Below, in pieces: positions 18,605 through 29,036 of a stretch of 64,000 bases of DNA. Origin of the DNA: Nakazawaea peltata (Eukaryota > Ascomycota > Pichiomycetes > Alaninales > Pachysolenaceae); NCBI GenBank assembly GCA_001599355.1, contig BCGQ01000004.1:689249-753248 (forward strand), given 5' to 3'. Both the position numbers and the translations under genes were made by a program. The notes under the pieces were generated by a model. The model saw only the letters and a list, made by a program, of their open reading frames with translations. It searched no databases and was not told the DNA's origin. Each line of letters starts with the position of its first letter. The first letter of the stretch is position 1.

Positions 18605-18922
18605 ATGAGTAGAGTACAGACGGAATTCCCGGTGGTTCTTGTGAAGAATCTTCCATATGAAATATCTAGCGAAGATATGTATGAGTTGTTTGGAACATTT
18701 GGGAATATTTTAGAGGTACGAAAGGGGATGGAGACAGAGACAAGGGGAACGCTGTTGGTGATATATCAGAATGTAAAATCTGCCAAGTTAGCCATTGAAA
18801 AGTTGAATGGTTACAATTTCAATGGGAGGTATCTTGTGTGTTTATTATATGGGTTAGATAAGTCCAAAGTGCCTCAGGATCTCATCCAGCTGGAGATGGA
18901 GCTGAATAATATTAGTAAATAA
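18605..18922 (+). CDS. SF3B6: Splicing factor SF3B subunit p14 (SF3B6), single RRM
   Basis: A 105-aa protein consisting almost entirely of one RNA-recognition motif: RNP2-like VVLVKNLPYEI (about 10-20), EDMYELFGTFG, RNP1-like TRGTLLVIYQN (about 47-57) and GRYLVCLLY at the end of the fold. The ETRGT, NxxNGRYLV and LYxLDK features match the U2 snRNP SF3b p14 subunit, which contacts the branch-point adenosine and binds SF3B1. It lacks the N-terminal 15-20 residues of the human protein. S. cerevisiae has no p14 orthologue, so this gene marks retention of an ancestral spliceosome component. ORC3 follows 268 bp downstream. Confidence 0.85.
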   Translation: MSRVQTEFPVVLVKNLPYEISSEDMYELFGTFGNILEVRKGMETETRGTLLVIYQNVKSAKLAIEKLNGYNFNGRYLVCLLYGLDKSKVPQDLIQLEMELNNISK

Positions 18923-19190
18923 GAATGGATTAGGATTGCATGATATGAATTTGAGTGTAGCAGACAAATAGAAGTAGGAAGATATTTAGTAGTACTGTAG
19001 TTTCTGAGGTTGAGGATTTCAACATTGGATTCACATTTCCAAGCTAAACCGCCTTCTGACACCTCCATCTCATCCCCAGCTTAACTATGTAAGGTGACCG
19101 CGCGTGCGAGTGAAAAATCTATGAGATTTCACTTTGACAAGAAGAGTGTTGAGTTGGTGTTCGGTTATAAAGGGTTATTTGGTAGTTAAG

Positions 19191-21370
19191 ATGACCATTG
19201 ATAAGGACTGGATGTCTGCAGATGCCCAGAAGGTACGTTTGAGCTTGATTTTTCACTCTATACTATTACTAACTGTAGGAAATTATAGACTGTGTATCTC
19301 TTAGAAGCTGATGGAGTAAGTCCTTTGAGCGAGTCTGAATCTCTTCCAATGGTACGATTGGTCGATGGAAAAGAAAGTGAGGAGTATGCCACTACGAGAC
19401 TACATATGTTCCAGAAATTTTGGTCGCTGAAACAACTGAAGATAGAAGAAGTAATGAATGTCAAGAACACGACACTTTTTGAAGACATTTTGACCAAGGT
19501 GGTGCTCCAGGAGAATTCCCCAGATGGTATTAACAGTGCAATGCTTCTTATGGGACTGAGTTTGGCTAATCATCAAGTGGTTCTCCGGAGTCTCGCCAAG
19601 TTTTGTAGAAAGACCGAGCTTGTACGGTGTGTGAGGTTAGCAGCCAGAGATTGTACGACTTTGAAATTACTTCTCTCGTCCTTGATCAGACAGGTCGTGG
19701 GAGAATCCAATGAGGGGGAGGACGATCAAATGATAGATGAGGAAGAACAAGATGACCAAGATGATGAAAATGGAAATTTTTTGGCTTACGATTTCGACAA
19801 TGTGATTCAATGGTTATCGAAAATCGAAGATTCCAATGAACTTCAAAGAATAGTTATTGTACTTGATGATTCGGAGTCATTTGATCCAAAAGTGCTCGAA
19901 GCATTGATGGACATTATTATGAATTCTGGAATGTCTGGTTATTTCAGATTCGTATTTGGGTTAGCATCTTCTGTAGACCTTTTAGAAGACAGTTTGACGT
20001 CAAGGATGGCAGATCTCATCCAGGGTCATCTTTTCGAAGTGAAAGAATCTACAGGGCTCTTCAAAGAAGTCACAGATAAGATTTTATTCGATTTGAATAT
20101 AGATGATACTTCCGACTTCTTACTTTTATTAGGCCCCAACTTGTTGAAGCAATTGAAGCAATACGAGTCGAATGAACTGATGTTCTTCGATGTGTTGAGA
20201 TACGCTTATTCCATCTACTTCTTCAACAATCCATTGAGTATTTTAAACTTGGTTCCGATCAATGCTAGTCAGGATTTTGAGATTGATGCCGTGTTTATTG
20301 ATTTACTCCGTAGAACCCCATCTTTCAAGTCTCTTGTAGAACAGTTGCATCTCTGCAATGAGAATGAGATGATTGTGAAGTTATTTGACGATCCTCAAGT
20401 GTTGAGTCTGGAATTCAAGGAACACTACCGATACTTCTACAGCTTTGGGTTAAGATTCTACAGATTATTAGACTTCTTGATCAACTTGCAGTTGATATTT
20501 AACGGTAAGGTCGAACTGAACAAATATCAATTGTATTCTGTCATTATAAGAAAGACGACATTGTTCTTTGAATCTGATTTCTATAAGGAATTGATAAAGT
20601 CAATCAACCGTAATGAATCGGTGGAGAAGTTAGATCAATTCCTTAGTATTATTGAAGACGATTCGGTAATTACTCATGATGATATCAATGCCAATTTGGC
20701 AGAGAAGCTTGTTGAAGATATTGACTCGAAGGCTCTGAAATCTATTTGTATGAAGATAAGTGAGCTTCTAGATTCAAATCTTCGTGCCTTTGTCAATTCT
20801 TACAATGAGATCTCATTCAAAGAGGTGTTTACTGTGGAGATCGAAGCAGATGAAGGTGAGAGTATGATTTCTTCAGCTTTCAACCCATTTATCCGGTCGC
20901 GTATTGAGACTCTGTTAGTTCATCCGAAAACATATCTTACACAACATATTTCAGAACAAGTTGAACTCCAATATGGATCTCTTTCGGCCTTCGATGAGAT
21001 CTCCTCGTTAATAGAGCCAGTAATAAGCGAGCTCTTCGCTCTTTATCGTGAACTGACAATTCTTGTGAATATTCATGATTTTTTCGTCGCTTTTAAAGAA
21101 TCAATTCAAAGAGATAAACTTGTATGCGCATTACTAAACATTTTACAATCAAAATTCGATTTAATTGATGCACCATCAAAGAACCACTTCATCACTACAC
21201 TACAATCGATACAAGGAGCCGAACTAACTCCGGAACAAGAACAAATCTGGGATAAAATCGCCTTGAGCTGGTTCTACCAACTGATGGCCGAATTGGATTT
21301 CCTCGGATTCATCAAAGAAGCTAAAAAGAAAAGTGACTCCGTAGAGAAGTTGATCTGGAAAGGTATCTAA
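19191..21370 (+). CDS. ORC3: Origin recognition complex subunit 3, two exons
   Basis: Exon 1 is 19191-19232 (14 codons, ending ADAQK) and exon 2 is 19289-21370 (from TVYLLEADG). The joined protein is 707 aa. The junction restores a DAQ-x-TVY segment near the N-terminus, as in S. cerevisiae Orc3, and VRLVDGKESE matches its VKLLSGKESE. The C-terminus VEKLIWKGI matches VEKCVWRGI, and LFALYRE / NIHDFFVAFKES match the conserved C-terminal winged-helix region. Without splicing, the main frame lacks an upstream ATG. Two CTG codons (21053 and 21281, residues 603 and 679) align with Ala in yeast Orc3. Confidence 0.92.
19233..19288 (+). other. ORC3 intron, 56 nt
   Basis: The donor is GTACGT at 19233, the branch sequence TACTAAC is at 19267-19273 with branch A 19272, and the acceptor is TATAG ending at 19288. 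An earlier AG at 19277-19278 lies only 6 nt from the branch A and would shift the frame into an early stop. The 19288 acceptor keeps the reading frame and the conserved Orc3 N-terminus. Confidence 0.88.
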
Positions 21371-21571
21371 TTGAAATAATTAAGCCCCTTTATATAATCT
21401 CAGCCTCAGCGCGTTAATAAATTTTTCTGTACATCATTACACCAACCTCCACGCTAACAATCCGCTAACAATCGCTAACTACCGCGACCAGCCTGCGCAT
21501 CCTGGGATTTTTCAACAAAAAGACACCTGTAAAGTTGACAAGGGAAGGGATACGGAGGAAGAAGCCTGAGA

Positions 21572-22984
21572 ATGAAGTACTCAATCGTGGCATTTTTGTT
21601 GTTGGTATCACAAGTCGTCTTAGGACAACTTGTGGACTCGACTTCTCGTTGGGAAAATGTCAATTACCAAAGAGTAGTCGACATGTCCAGATCTTATATT
21701 AAAGAGACCCACGACATCAAGATCAAGAACGTGCTGAAGGAGCCAACACAGGTATATTTCTATGCATTGCCTGCTGCTGATAAGGAGAAGTTGTCGGTAG
21801 TCTTGGCATCTACTCAGGATGGTAATAAGAGAAAGGGATTGAATTTGGAGGAGTACACTGAGCTGACTATTTCCGAGGACTTGGCTTTGTACAAGATTAA
21901 ATTGCCTTACCCAGTTGCACCAAAGGCTACTTTGGATCTTCAATTGAGTCTTGTATTTGTCAACAGCATCCGTCCTTTGCCTCTGTTAGTCGAACTGCCT
22001 GGCACTGAGCAAGATATGCTTTGGGAAACCAACAAATTACCACTCTCTATCTACCCTACACTGAATTATTTGATGAAGATTGGAGGATTCCAAGGATCTG
22101 CCGAGGAATTGGCTTTCAATGGTGTTCCAGATACAAAATATGAAGGTCATCCAGAAAAGGAGTTTTTAGTTTATGGTCCATTTGATTTGGCTGCTGAACC
22201 TCCAATGGAACAAGTCCCATTGTCTTTGCTTTACAGTAGGGTCACCCCTGTTGTTCATGATGCCTTCATGAGAAGAGATGTTTGGGTATCGCATTGGTCC
22301 AATCTGATTCAATTCGAAGAATATCATGAAATGATGAATAAAGGCGTCGGATTGAAACATGGTTTCAATAGAATCGATTACATGAAGAAGCAACTTGCTC
22401 AACGTCTAAATCCACTGATTAACTCGATCGAGTTTCCTATTGTCGACCCGGATCTGTCCGAATTCTATTACACTGATCACCTTGGAAACGTGTCTACTTC
22501 TCTGTTCTTGAAAGGTTCATTGTTATTGAAGCCAAGATTCCCAGTCTTCGGTGGTTGGCACTATAATTTCACTGTCGGTTGGACTAGTGATCTTGGAAAA
22601 TACCTCCATTCTTTAGGATCTGATGAGTACACTTTACGTGTTCCTATCTTAACAGGACCAAGAGATTGTGTATTTGAAAAGTTAGAATACAACGTCTACT
22701 TACCAGCGGGATCTGAGTTTGTCACTGCTCTGTCTCCAAATGGTATTGACAACATTCAAACCACCCAAGCCTTTTCTTATTTGGATACTTTGAAGGGTCA
22801 TACAAAAGTCACTATGGAATTTGATACTTTAGTTGGTGAGATGAGAAATATTGAGATCATCATTAAATATAAATACTCGATTGTGGATCAATTATCTCAT
22901 GTTTTCTCCATTTCCATCTATATATTTGTGCTGTTACTTTCATTTATTGGAATTAGATCTATTGATATTAGAATTAAGAAATAA
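21572..22984 (+). CDS. OST1: Oligosaccharyltransferase subunit Ost1 (ribophorin I)
   Basis: A 470-aa type I ER membrane protein. It has a signal peptide (about 1-19, MKYSIVAFLLLVSQVVLG, cleavage near GQ), a luminal domain and a C-terminal TM helix (about 440-462, VFSISIYIFVLLLSFIGI) followed by a short basic tail. Ribophorin I hallmarks are the early WENVNYQRVVDMSRSYIKE segment, YFYALP, and FYYTDHLGNVSTS (about 305-317). Ost1 is a core part of the complex that adds N-glycans to nascent proteins. The start ATG gives a textbook signal sequence. CTG at the PD-x-SEFYY position aligns with an Ala of ribophorin I. Confidence 0.92.
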   Translation: MKYSIVAFLLLVSQVVLGQLVDSTSRWENVNYQRVVDMSRSYIKETHDIKIKNVLKEPTQVYFYALPAADKEKLSVVLASTQDGNKRKGLNLEEYTELTISEDLALYKIKLPYPVAPKATLDLQLSLVFVNSIRPLPLLVELPGTEQDMLWETNKLPLSIYPTLNYLMKIGGFQGSAEELAFNGVPDTKYEGHPEKEFLVYGPFDLAAEPPMEQVPLSLLYSRVTPVVHDAFMRRDVWVSHWSNLIQFEEYHEMMNKGVGLKHGFNRIDYMKKQLAQRLNPLINSIEFPIVDPDLSEFYYTDHLGNVSTSLFLKGSLLLKPRFPVFGGWHYNFTVGWTSDLGKYLHSLGSDEYTLRVPILTGPRDCVFEKLEYNVYLPAGSEFVTALSPNGIDNIQTTQAFSYLDTLKGHTKVTMEFDTLVGEMRNIEIIIKYKYSIVDQLSHVFSISIYIFVLLLSFIGIRSIDIRIKK

Positions 22985-23209
22985 ATGGATCTTTAGATAG
23001 GATAGAAGTAGGTTGTGAGCACTAAATGGTGTCTACTAAACTAATGCAGTGTAAGATAATGGTAGATACCGGTCATGTAGTACTGTAAGTTCTTATTCTA
23101 CTATTCCTACGAGGGGGTATTTGGTCTTTCTATCAGTATGTCATTAGACTTTACCTTACTCTATTTGGTAAACTTTATTACAATGTAGCTAGATACTCTC
23201 GGTGGCTTG

Positions 23210-26200
23210 CTACTGCTCCTGCTCCTCTAAATTATTAACAGTATCCCATATCATTTGTCCACTTTGTCCATACCCAACTAAATCACTAAGATTAACTCTG
23301 AAATAATCAATATCTTTCAAAATAATCAGCTTCTCCACACTATCTTTGATACTCAACTTTGAATATTCGTTAATCAAATGAGTCTTATAATTATCAAAAA
23401 TTTGAGACATCATTAATGACACTTGGACCTGTGGTAAATACCTCTGTAATACTCTGGAAATAGTGGTAGTCTCTTTAACTAAACTCTCCATATAACTATG
23501 ACAAGATTTATCTTTAACAGGATCGGACCAATCAATTGTAGCTATGGATTTACAATGCAGTTGGACCCTATCGTTCATCAATGAGATCAATTTTGCATAT
23601 ATCTCCGATTGGTGGTCCTTATACTCGGAAATTAACTTATCAAATAAAGCCAATTCAACCTCTTGTGGTTTTAAGACCCTATCGAAGGATTTTCTAACAT
23701 GAGGGAGTAACAGTAAGATCAGTGCTAAGAATTGAGAGGTGATCAGCAAATGTTTGGATGTGATATGCTTTAAAGATGTAGTCCTCTTGACATTAGCTCC
23801 TAATACTTGCGAATGGATTCTTTCGTTAATTTGTCTCAAGATATCTACTAATCCACTTTGTAATTGAACGGTATTTTGGGTGAAGATGGTCTTCAACATT
23901 AAGAAATCTCTTATCATTTGAATGATCTGGGTCAGAACCGCAGGGACAATGAAAGATTTCTCATCTACTACAATGGTTTTCCTTTGGTCGGCATCTTCTT
24001 CGGTATCATCATGAGTGGTTTGTACTGGAGGGTTTGAAACGGACTCTTCATTCCATTTCACAGCATCCAACCAAACGATCGGATCATCTTGAGATGACTC
24101 TACAATCTCATTAACAAACGTCTGTAAATGCATGGGCAATGGGACATCTTTCCAGACTTCACGATCGACCGATTCCATAATGTAATTACGTTGTAAGTTA
24201 GGGAAGTTATTAATGTACAGCTTAGTGTAATGTTGAATCAGATCATGAATGAGTTGTTGGTTAGTGGAGCCACTGATCGATTCACATTCGCTCGAGAATA
24301 AGTTATTGATAGAGTAGATCTTCAAATAGAAAGGTACAGTCAATTTTAAAGTCTGCTCTCTTCTTACAGAGATGATCTTAGCCATTCGTTCCTGGATCTT
24401 ATCGATACAGTACTTGATCAGCTTAGAGATATCCAATTTTACGAATAACTCCGGGTCATTGTCATATCGAGGGTCCTTCAGCTGAGAAATGAGATCCAAC
24501 AGCAAGTTAAGTAAGAACTTCTGCTGGGTCGTCAATCTACGGAGACACTCCAGTAACTTCGTATAAATGTCGACCAACATGTCTTGGAATTCTTTCGGAG
24601 TCATTGCGCGTAAATCACTACCCAATTTGGAACTTGAGCCACCCATCGAACTAGAGGTAATTGAGGACCCTCCTGGGCGCGAAGATGAGGTCGTGGATTC
24701 CCCATCATTTATATGAGTGGTGGGCAAACAATCCCTAATTATATTTTTCAATTCGGGTAGTAATTTTTGTTGATACAATTGGAACAGAATGGTTAAATTA
24801 CGGGTCCTCATCAATCCAACCATACAGAGGGGGATCTCATTGGACAATTGGTCCGATAAGGTCTGGTACGAGTTGTCTACTTTTACGGGGATATTTGACT
24901 CTCTGGCTGATCTTCTCTTGGATTCCAGGAAAACCGACAGCGAAATCCTATTTAACAGTGTTTGTGTAGGCAAATTTTCGTAGTGATTGCGTACATCGGT
25001 CAATAAAGTGTCGACAAATAAATTGATGTAGGACTGGCCGATATCGTCGTTTAATTTGAGGACCATTTTATTCAAATTTTCGAGGGCAGGCAAGGTGCTG
25101 ATATTCTCGAAATGAATAGCACCGTTATTCGAGAGATATTTCACATGTTCATCCTCATTGTTACCATGGATCACATAGTAATAAAGGTCTATGAAATTTA
25201 AACTTAGGTCGAGTTGATTTTTATAGAAGAATTCTTCGGCGATATCCGGTAATTTCATGGACAATTTCAATTGGAGTAAAGAGTTCTCGAATTTGATTAA
25301 GTTCTGTCTCTTTTGGAATTTGGTCATCAATTTCATCAGTACTTGAGCTGACTCTTTATCAAGATTCAGGATTTTAGCATCCAAATTATTCAAGAAAGTT
25401 CCAGTGTTTTTGGACTCGTTAGTGATTTTCTTTAAATCGTCTAGAGCACTGAAAAATGAACTCGAAGATTTCGAGATCTCATTAATAAGATGGATCTCAA
25501 CTGTATCCAAGTAATATGACAATTTCTCTTGTAATAAATTGTTATTCAGTAAGGCCTTTGTATTATCACCATTCTTTTTCAGAAGAATATCGGAATTTTC
25601 TGTCATTTGTTTGAATAACCGAGGATCATCTAATTGGAAATCTTCCTCGAAATAGAATGACGGGATTTTCGCAAGATCCTCCTCAAGCAGTTTGGAATTA
25701 TCAATCAGTTGCTGCTCCTGTAAAAGAGAATCCAAGGTTTCTTGGGTCAATTTACGATTAGATGAGTTGAAATTCTTATACTCGTCGTGTAAATTGTGCA
25801 TGAATTTCTTTAAATCGACATTGGAAGACTTCTCGATCTTTGAGAGATGCACAGGTGGAATATCAGTAGTAGTTGGACCACGAACTGAAACTTTTGTAGT
25901 ACCATTATTCACCGTGATCCATATCTTGCCTTGTTTCCTCCTCACTCTGTCGGCTCCTGACACTATTTCAAAGATGGAATTTTGACCTAAAGGACTAATG
26001 CTGGGGGTCGAAACCTTGTTCTCGCCCAATGAAATGGAACTTGTGTCTTCAATTGAGTGTCTTGACATTATAGATGAAGAACTCAATGAGAAGTTTCTCC
26101 GGTGAACCCGCGGCAGAAGGTGATTCTGTGACGAAGAAACATGCTGAGCGGTGGGGGACCCAATAAATGATGATTGAGTATCGTAGAGATCGTCATTGAG

Positions 26201-26419
26201 TGAGGGGCTCTCTTCCTCTGCGTTGTCAAAACTTAGGCGTGAAAGAGATGAAGCTTGACTGAATGAATCATCATCAAGATACTGTTGGTGATGATTGTAC
26301 TCTGTGTCTATATGGATTTGAGGGACAGTACTAAGTGGGGAAGTGGACCCATCAACGGGTGATTGGGGCCGCACTGATTTCAATGGTGTCGATGCTGACT
26401 CAATTGTGTCTTCTTCCAT
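23210..26419 (-). CDS. VPS54: GARP complex subunit Vps54
   Basis: A 1069-aa protein, longer than S. cerevisiae Vps54 (889 aa). It has a disordered, Ser-rich N-terminus (about 1-150). The family motif IPSFYFEEDFQLDDPRLF (about 252-269) begins the tethering region, followed by coiled-coil and helical segments. The C-terminal Vps54 domain (about 870-1050) contains KHLLITSQFLALILLLLPHVR. GARP tethers endosome-derived vesicles to the late Golgi through SNAREs. It is divergent with TDA3, sharing a 938-bp upstream region. A short Ser/Gly-rich spacer (SSTRPGGSSITSSSMGGSSS, about 568-590) interrupts the middle. Confidence 0.88.
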   Translation of the reverse strand: MEEDTIESASTPLKSVRPQSPVDGSTSPLSTVPQIHIDTEYNHHQQYLDDDSFSQASSLSRLSFDNAEEESPSLNDDLYDTQSSFIGSPTAQHVSSSQNHLLPRVHRRNFSLSSSSIMSRHSIEDTSSISLGENKVSTPSISPLGQNSIFEIVSGADRVRRKQGKIWITVNNGTTKVSVRGPTTTDIPPVHLSKIEKSSNVDLKKFMHNLHDEYKNFNSSNRKLTQETLDSLLQEQQLIDNSKLLEEDLAKIPSFYFEEDFQLDDPRLFKQMTENSDILLKKNGDNTKALLNNNLLQEKLSYYLDTVEIHLINEISKSSSSFFSALDDLKKITNESKNTGTFLNNLDAKILNLDKESAQVLMKLMTKFQKRQNLIKFENSLLQLKLSMKLPDIAEEFFYKNQLDLSLNFIDLYYYVIHGNNEDEHVKYLSNNGAIHFENISTLPALENLNKMVLKLNDDIGQSYINLFVDTLLTDVRNHYENLPTQTLLNRISLSVFLESKRRSARESNIPVKVDNSYQTLSDQLSNEIPLCMVGLMRTRNLTILFQLYQQKLLPELKNIIRDCLPTTHINDGESTTSSSRPGGSSITSSSMGGSSSKLGSDLRAMTPKEFQDMLVDIYTKLLECLRRLTTQQKFLLNLLLDLISQLKDPRYDNDPELFVKLDISKLIKYCIDKIQERMAKIISVRREQTLKLTVPFYLKIYSINNLFSSECESISGSTNQQLIHDLIQHYTKLYINNFPNLQRNYIMESVDREVWKDVPLPMHLQTFVNEIVESSQDDPIVWLDAVKWNEESVSNPPVQTTHDDTEEDADQRKTIVVDEKSFIVPAVLTQIIQMIRDFLMLKTIFTQNTVQLQSGLVDILRQINERIHSQVLGANVKRTTSLKHITSKHLLITSQFLALILLLLPHVRKSFDRVLKPQEVELALFDKLISEYKDHQSEIYAKLISLMNDRVQLHCKSIATIDWSDPVKDKSCHSYMESLVKETTTISRVLQRYLPQVQVSLMMSQIFDNYKTHLINEYSKLSIKDSVEKLIILKDIDYFRVNLSDLVGYGQSGQMIWDTVNNLEEQEQ

Positions 26420-27357
26420 TATGATATCGCCTATCTTGGCCTTTACCTATCAATCGATATACTTGTCCTCTGTTTTGCGTAGTTAAGGTTGGGGATTGTT
26501 TATTTGTGAAATTACCAGATGTGGGACTACTAAATTAGGCAGTTATAAATGATGTTTTTCTCTCGAAGAATGTCGTGCATCGTTTATCAATAAACGTCCG
26601 GTTACCCTGGCAACCGACATTTTTATCATCCAATTTTCATGCAGAGTCTATTGTGTGATAACAAGGGGAATTTTTTTGAGAGTGATGAGAGTGACTAGGA
26701 CAGGGACGGGGGAAGGATGGAACGTCAAATATACAGATGTCTACAGGAGTCTGGCGGCATCTACAGGTATCCTGATTTACTGAGATCTACAGACACACAT
26801 TTCATATGAAAGTCATACAGAACAAATAATATCCACCATAAGAATACTCCTATTAGATCCTTTGTTAGTTATGCACTACTAATTTTAGACTGTACCTCAA
26901 ACTACTCGAGACTGGAGTGGAGTGTACGTCCGTAATCTCCATTAAAAAGACATAAATCAACTGTTGATTAAGATCATTTTACCTTTTATCCGTTTCACTG
27001 CAATATGCAATCTTCTCAATCTCTCCCTTCACCCCTTCCTCTTGTCCACCTTCCTCCTCTCTCCTCTTAATCCTCTTCTCCCCACTAAACCTGTCCCACC
27101 CATAAAGCCACCCACATTTTCCCTGCGAAACGAAAAAAATAAAAGGAGTCCAAAAAATCACATCATTTTTTTAATTGTTAAAATTGAAGTTTAAGTTTAA
27201 GTCGAAACGATATCATACGACAAGGAGCAATCTATATTATTGATAGTCACGTACTGATAAAGTCCGCGCGTTAAATATTGTCACATATATATTATTATCA
27301 AATCTTAGATTGAACCAAGTCACTACACGTCTTAGCGCTTGACTGCCAATAATAAAC
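26420..27357. other. Divergent intergenic region VPS54-TDA3
   Basis: A 938-bp gap. It holds a pyrimidine-rich stretch (about 26995-27125), an A-rich tract near 27131 and TATATATATTA near 27287-27296, suitable as a TDA3 TATA element. No gene or RNA could be supported. Confidence 0.55.
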
Positions 27358-28941
27358 ATGCCCGACACCGCCGCCCCTCTTCCTCAAGAGTATCAGGCTT
27401 ATTCATCTATACCGTCCGGTAGACATAAGGGGAAAAAGCATATCATCATCGTTGGTGCCGGTATCATCGGAGTTTGTACTCTGTTCTATCTCACAAGACA
27501 TCCAAAATTTGATAAAGAAAAGTATCATATCACAATAATAGAAAGTAAGAGAGTCGCAGGAGGTGCCAGTGGTAAGGCCGGTGGGTTATTACTGCTATGG
27601 GCGTTTCCTCAACAGATCGTCCCATTCTCATTTCAGTTGCATGCCGACCTCAGCGAAGAGTTCAACGGCGCCAAAGAGTGGGGTTACAGAAGGTTGACTA
27701 CTATCTCTATCGAGGGAGATATCTCGGGTGGCAACGGAGCTGAAAATGTCTCCTCTTCTGCATCTTCTCATAGATCAATAGGTAGTATTGTCGATGAGTT
27801 GCCTGAATTAAGTAACTCGGGAACTTTATCAAGTGTCGACCTCTCCGAGCTGAGCTCGATCGATATCGATGAGTCTTCTACTAATGAGGGATCCGAATCT
27901 TCCTCTTCACTCTCGGGTTCTGGGAACCCTACTAAGAAACCTAAAAGATCGGTGAAAAAGAACTCCATCAAAATTGACACCGAACATTCCAAGCTGCTGC
28001 TGCTGAATCCAAATTTACCAAAAGATTTGAACTGGATTAGACCTGATATCGTACATGAATGGAACCATGTTGGTGGAGAATCCCTGACTCTGCAAGTGCA
28101 TCCATACCAATTCACAACCTTCCTTTTAAGAAAATGCATAGAAACTGGGGCTGTTGAATTGATCATCGGTAAGGTTGATGATATCATGTTTGATGATCAA
28201 ACTCTGAAATGTAATGGAGTTTCTTACTATCCATCTTCACTGAAGGCCACTTATGATAATACAGATAAATCAAAGATGGAATTATTCGGAGATCAAGTCG
28301 TTATGACAATTGGACCATGGACTTCAAAGATCTTACCAGATTGTCCTATTTCTGGACTTCGTGCTCATTCGATCACTGTAGCACCTGTAGAACCAGAATC
28401 CATTTCACCTTTTGCAATCTTCACCGAATTGAAATTAACGAAGTCTACATTTGTGTCTCCAGAGATGTACCTGAGAAAAGATGAGATTTACGTATGTGGT
28501 GAGGGTGATACATCGGTACCAATCCCTGAAACAACCGACGATGTCGAGATTGTCCAAGAGAAATGTGATGAATTGTTTAAGTATGTATCAAAAGTATCGG
28601 AGAATTTAGCTGGAGGAAAGATTTTAAAGAGACAACTGTGTTACTTGCCCGTTTTGGATATCCCATCTTCATCTGGTCCATTGATTGGTGAGACCAATGT
28701 AGATTCATTATACTTACTGTCCGGTCATTCATGTTGGGGAATCAACAATGCTCCTCTGACCGGATTATTGATGAGTGAGGTCATTATGGATGGTCAACTG
28801 ACCAGTTGTGATATCAGTGCTTTGGATCCTCTGTTGTACTTTGATGCATCTTTGATTTACGATAGTGAGTATTCGTCTTCGAATTCGGGTTCCGAAGAAG
28901 AGGAAGAAGATGACGAGAGTTACAATGAGGATGAAGATTAA
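27358..28941 (+). CDS. TDA3: FAD-dependent oxidoreductase Tda3
   Basis: A 527-aa D-amino-acid-oxidase-fold flavoprotein. An N-terminal Rossmann GAGIIG (about 33-38) is followed by IIESKRVAGGASGKAGG, then a Ser-rich low-complexity insert (about 125-205). The C-terminal catalytic half contains GPWTSKILPDCPISGLRAHS, YVCGEGDT and GHSCWGINNAP. The last residues are an acidic tail. The whole chain aligns with S. cerevisiae Tda3, a protein linked to endosome and Golgi trafficking. The gene is the best evidence for CUG-Ala decoding: CTG codons at residues 42, 79, 372, 427, 454, 467 and 481 all fall on Ala of S. cerevisiae Tda3. Confidence 0.93.
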   Translation: MPDTAAPLPQEYQAYSSIPSGRHKGKKHIIIVGAGIIGVCTLFYLTRHPKFDKEKYHITIIESKRVAGGASGKAGGLLLLWAFPQQIVPFSFQLHADLSEEFNGAKEWGYRRLTTISIEGDISGGNGAENVSSSASSHRSIGSIVDELPELSNSGTLSSVDLSELSSIDIDESSTNEGSESSSSLSGSGNPTKKPKRSVKKNSIKIDTEHSKLLLLNPNLPKDLNWIRPDIVHEWNHVGGESLTLQVHPYQFTTFLLRKCIETGAVELIIGKVDDIMFDDQTLKCNGVSYYPSSLKATYDNTDKSKMELFGDQVVMTIGPWTSKILPDCPISGLRAHSITVAPVEPESISPFAIFTELKLTKSTFVSPEMYLRKDEIYVCGEGDTSVPIPETTDDVEIVQEKCDELFKYVSKVSENLAGGKILKRQLCYLPVLDIPSSSGPLIGETNVDSLYLLSGHSCWGINNAPLTGLLMSEVIMDGQLTSCDISALDPLLYFDASLIYDSEYSSSNSGSEEEEEDDESYNEDED

Positions 28942-29036
28942 GTTCTATCGTTTTATATATGCATATTGATGTTTAAATCACTCTATTTATATTTGAATTT
29001 TATTGGGGTTAACTGTATAATAAATATTTGGTTCTA

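Noticed and set aside
27305-27325. GGTTCAATC-like B box on the minus strand upstream of TDA3
   Set aside because: The neighbouring bases do not form a T-stem and no other tRNA arms are present.
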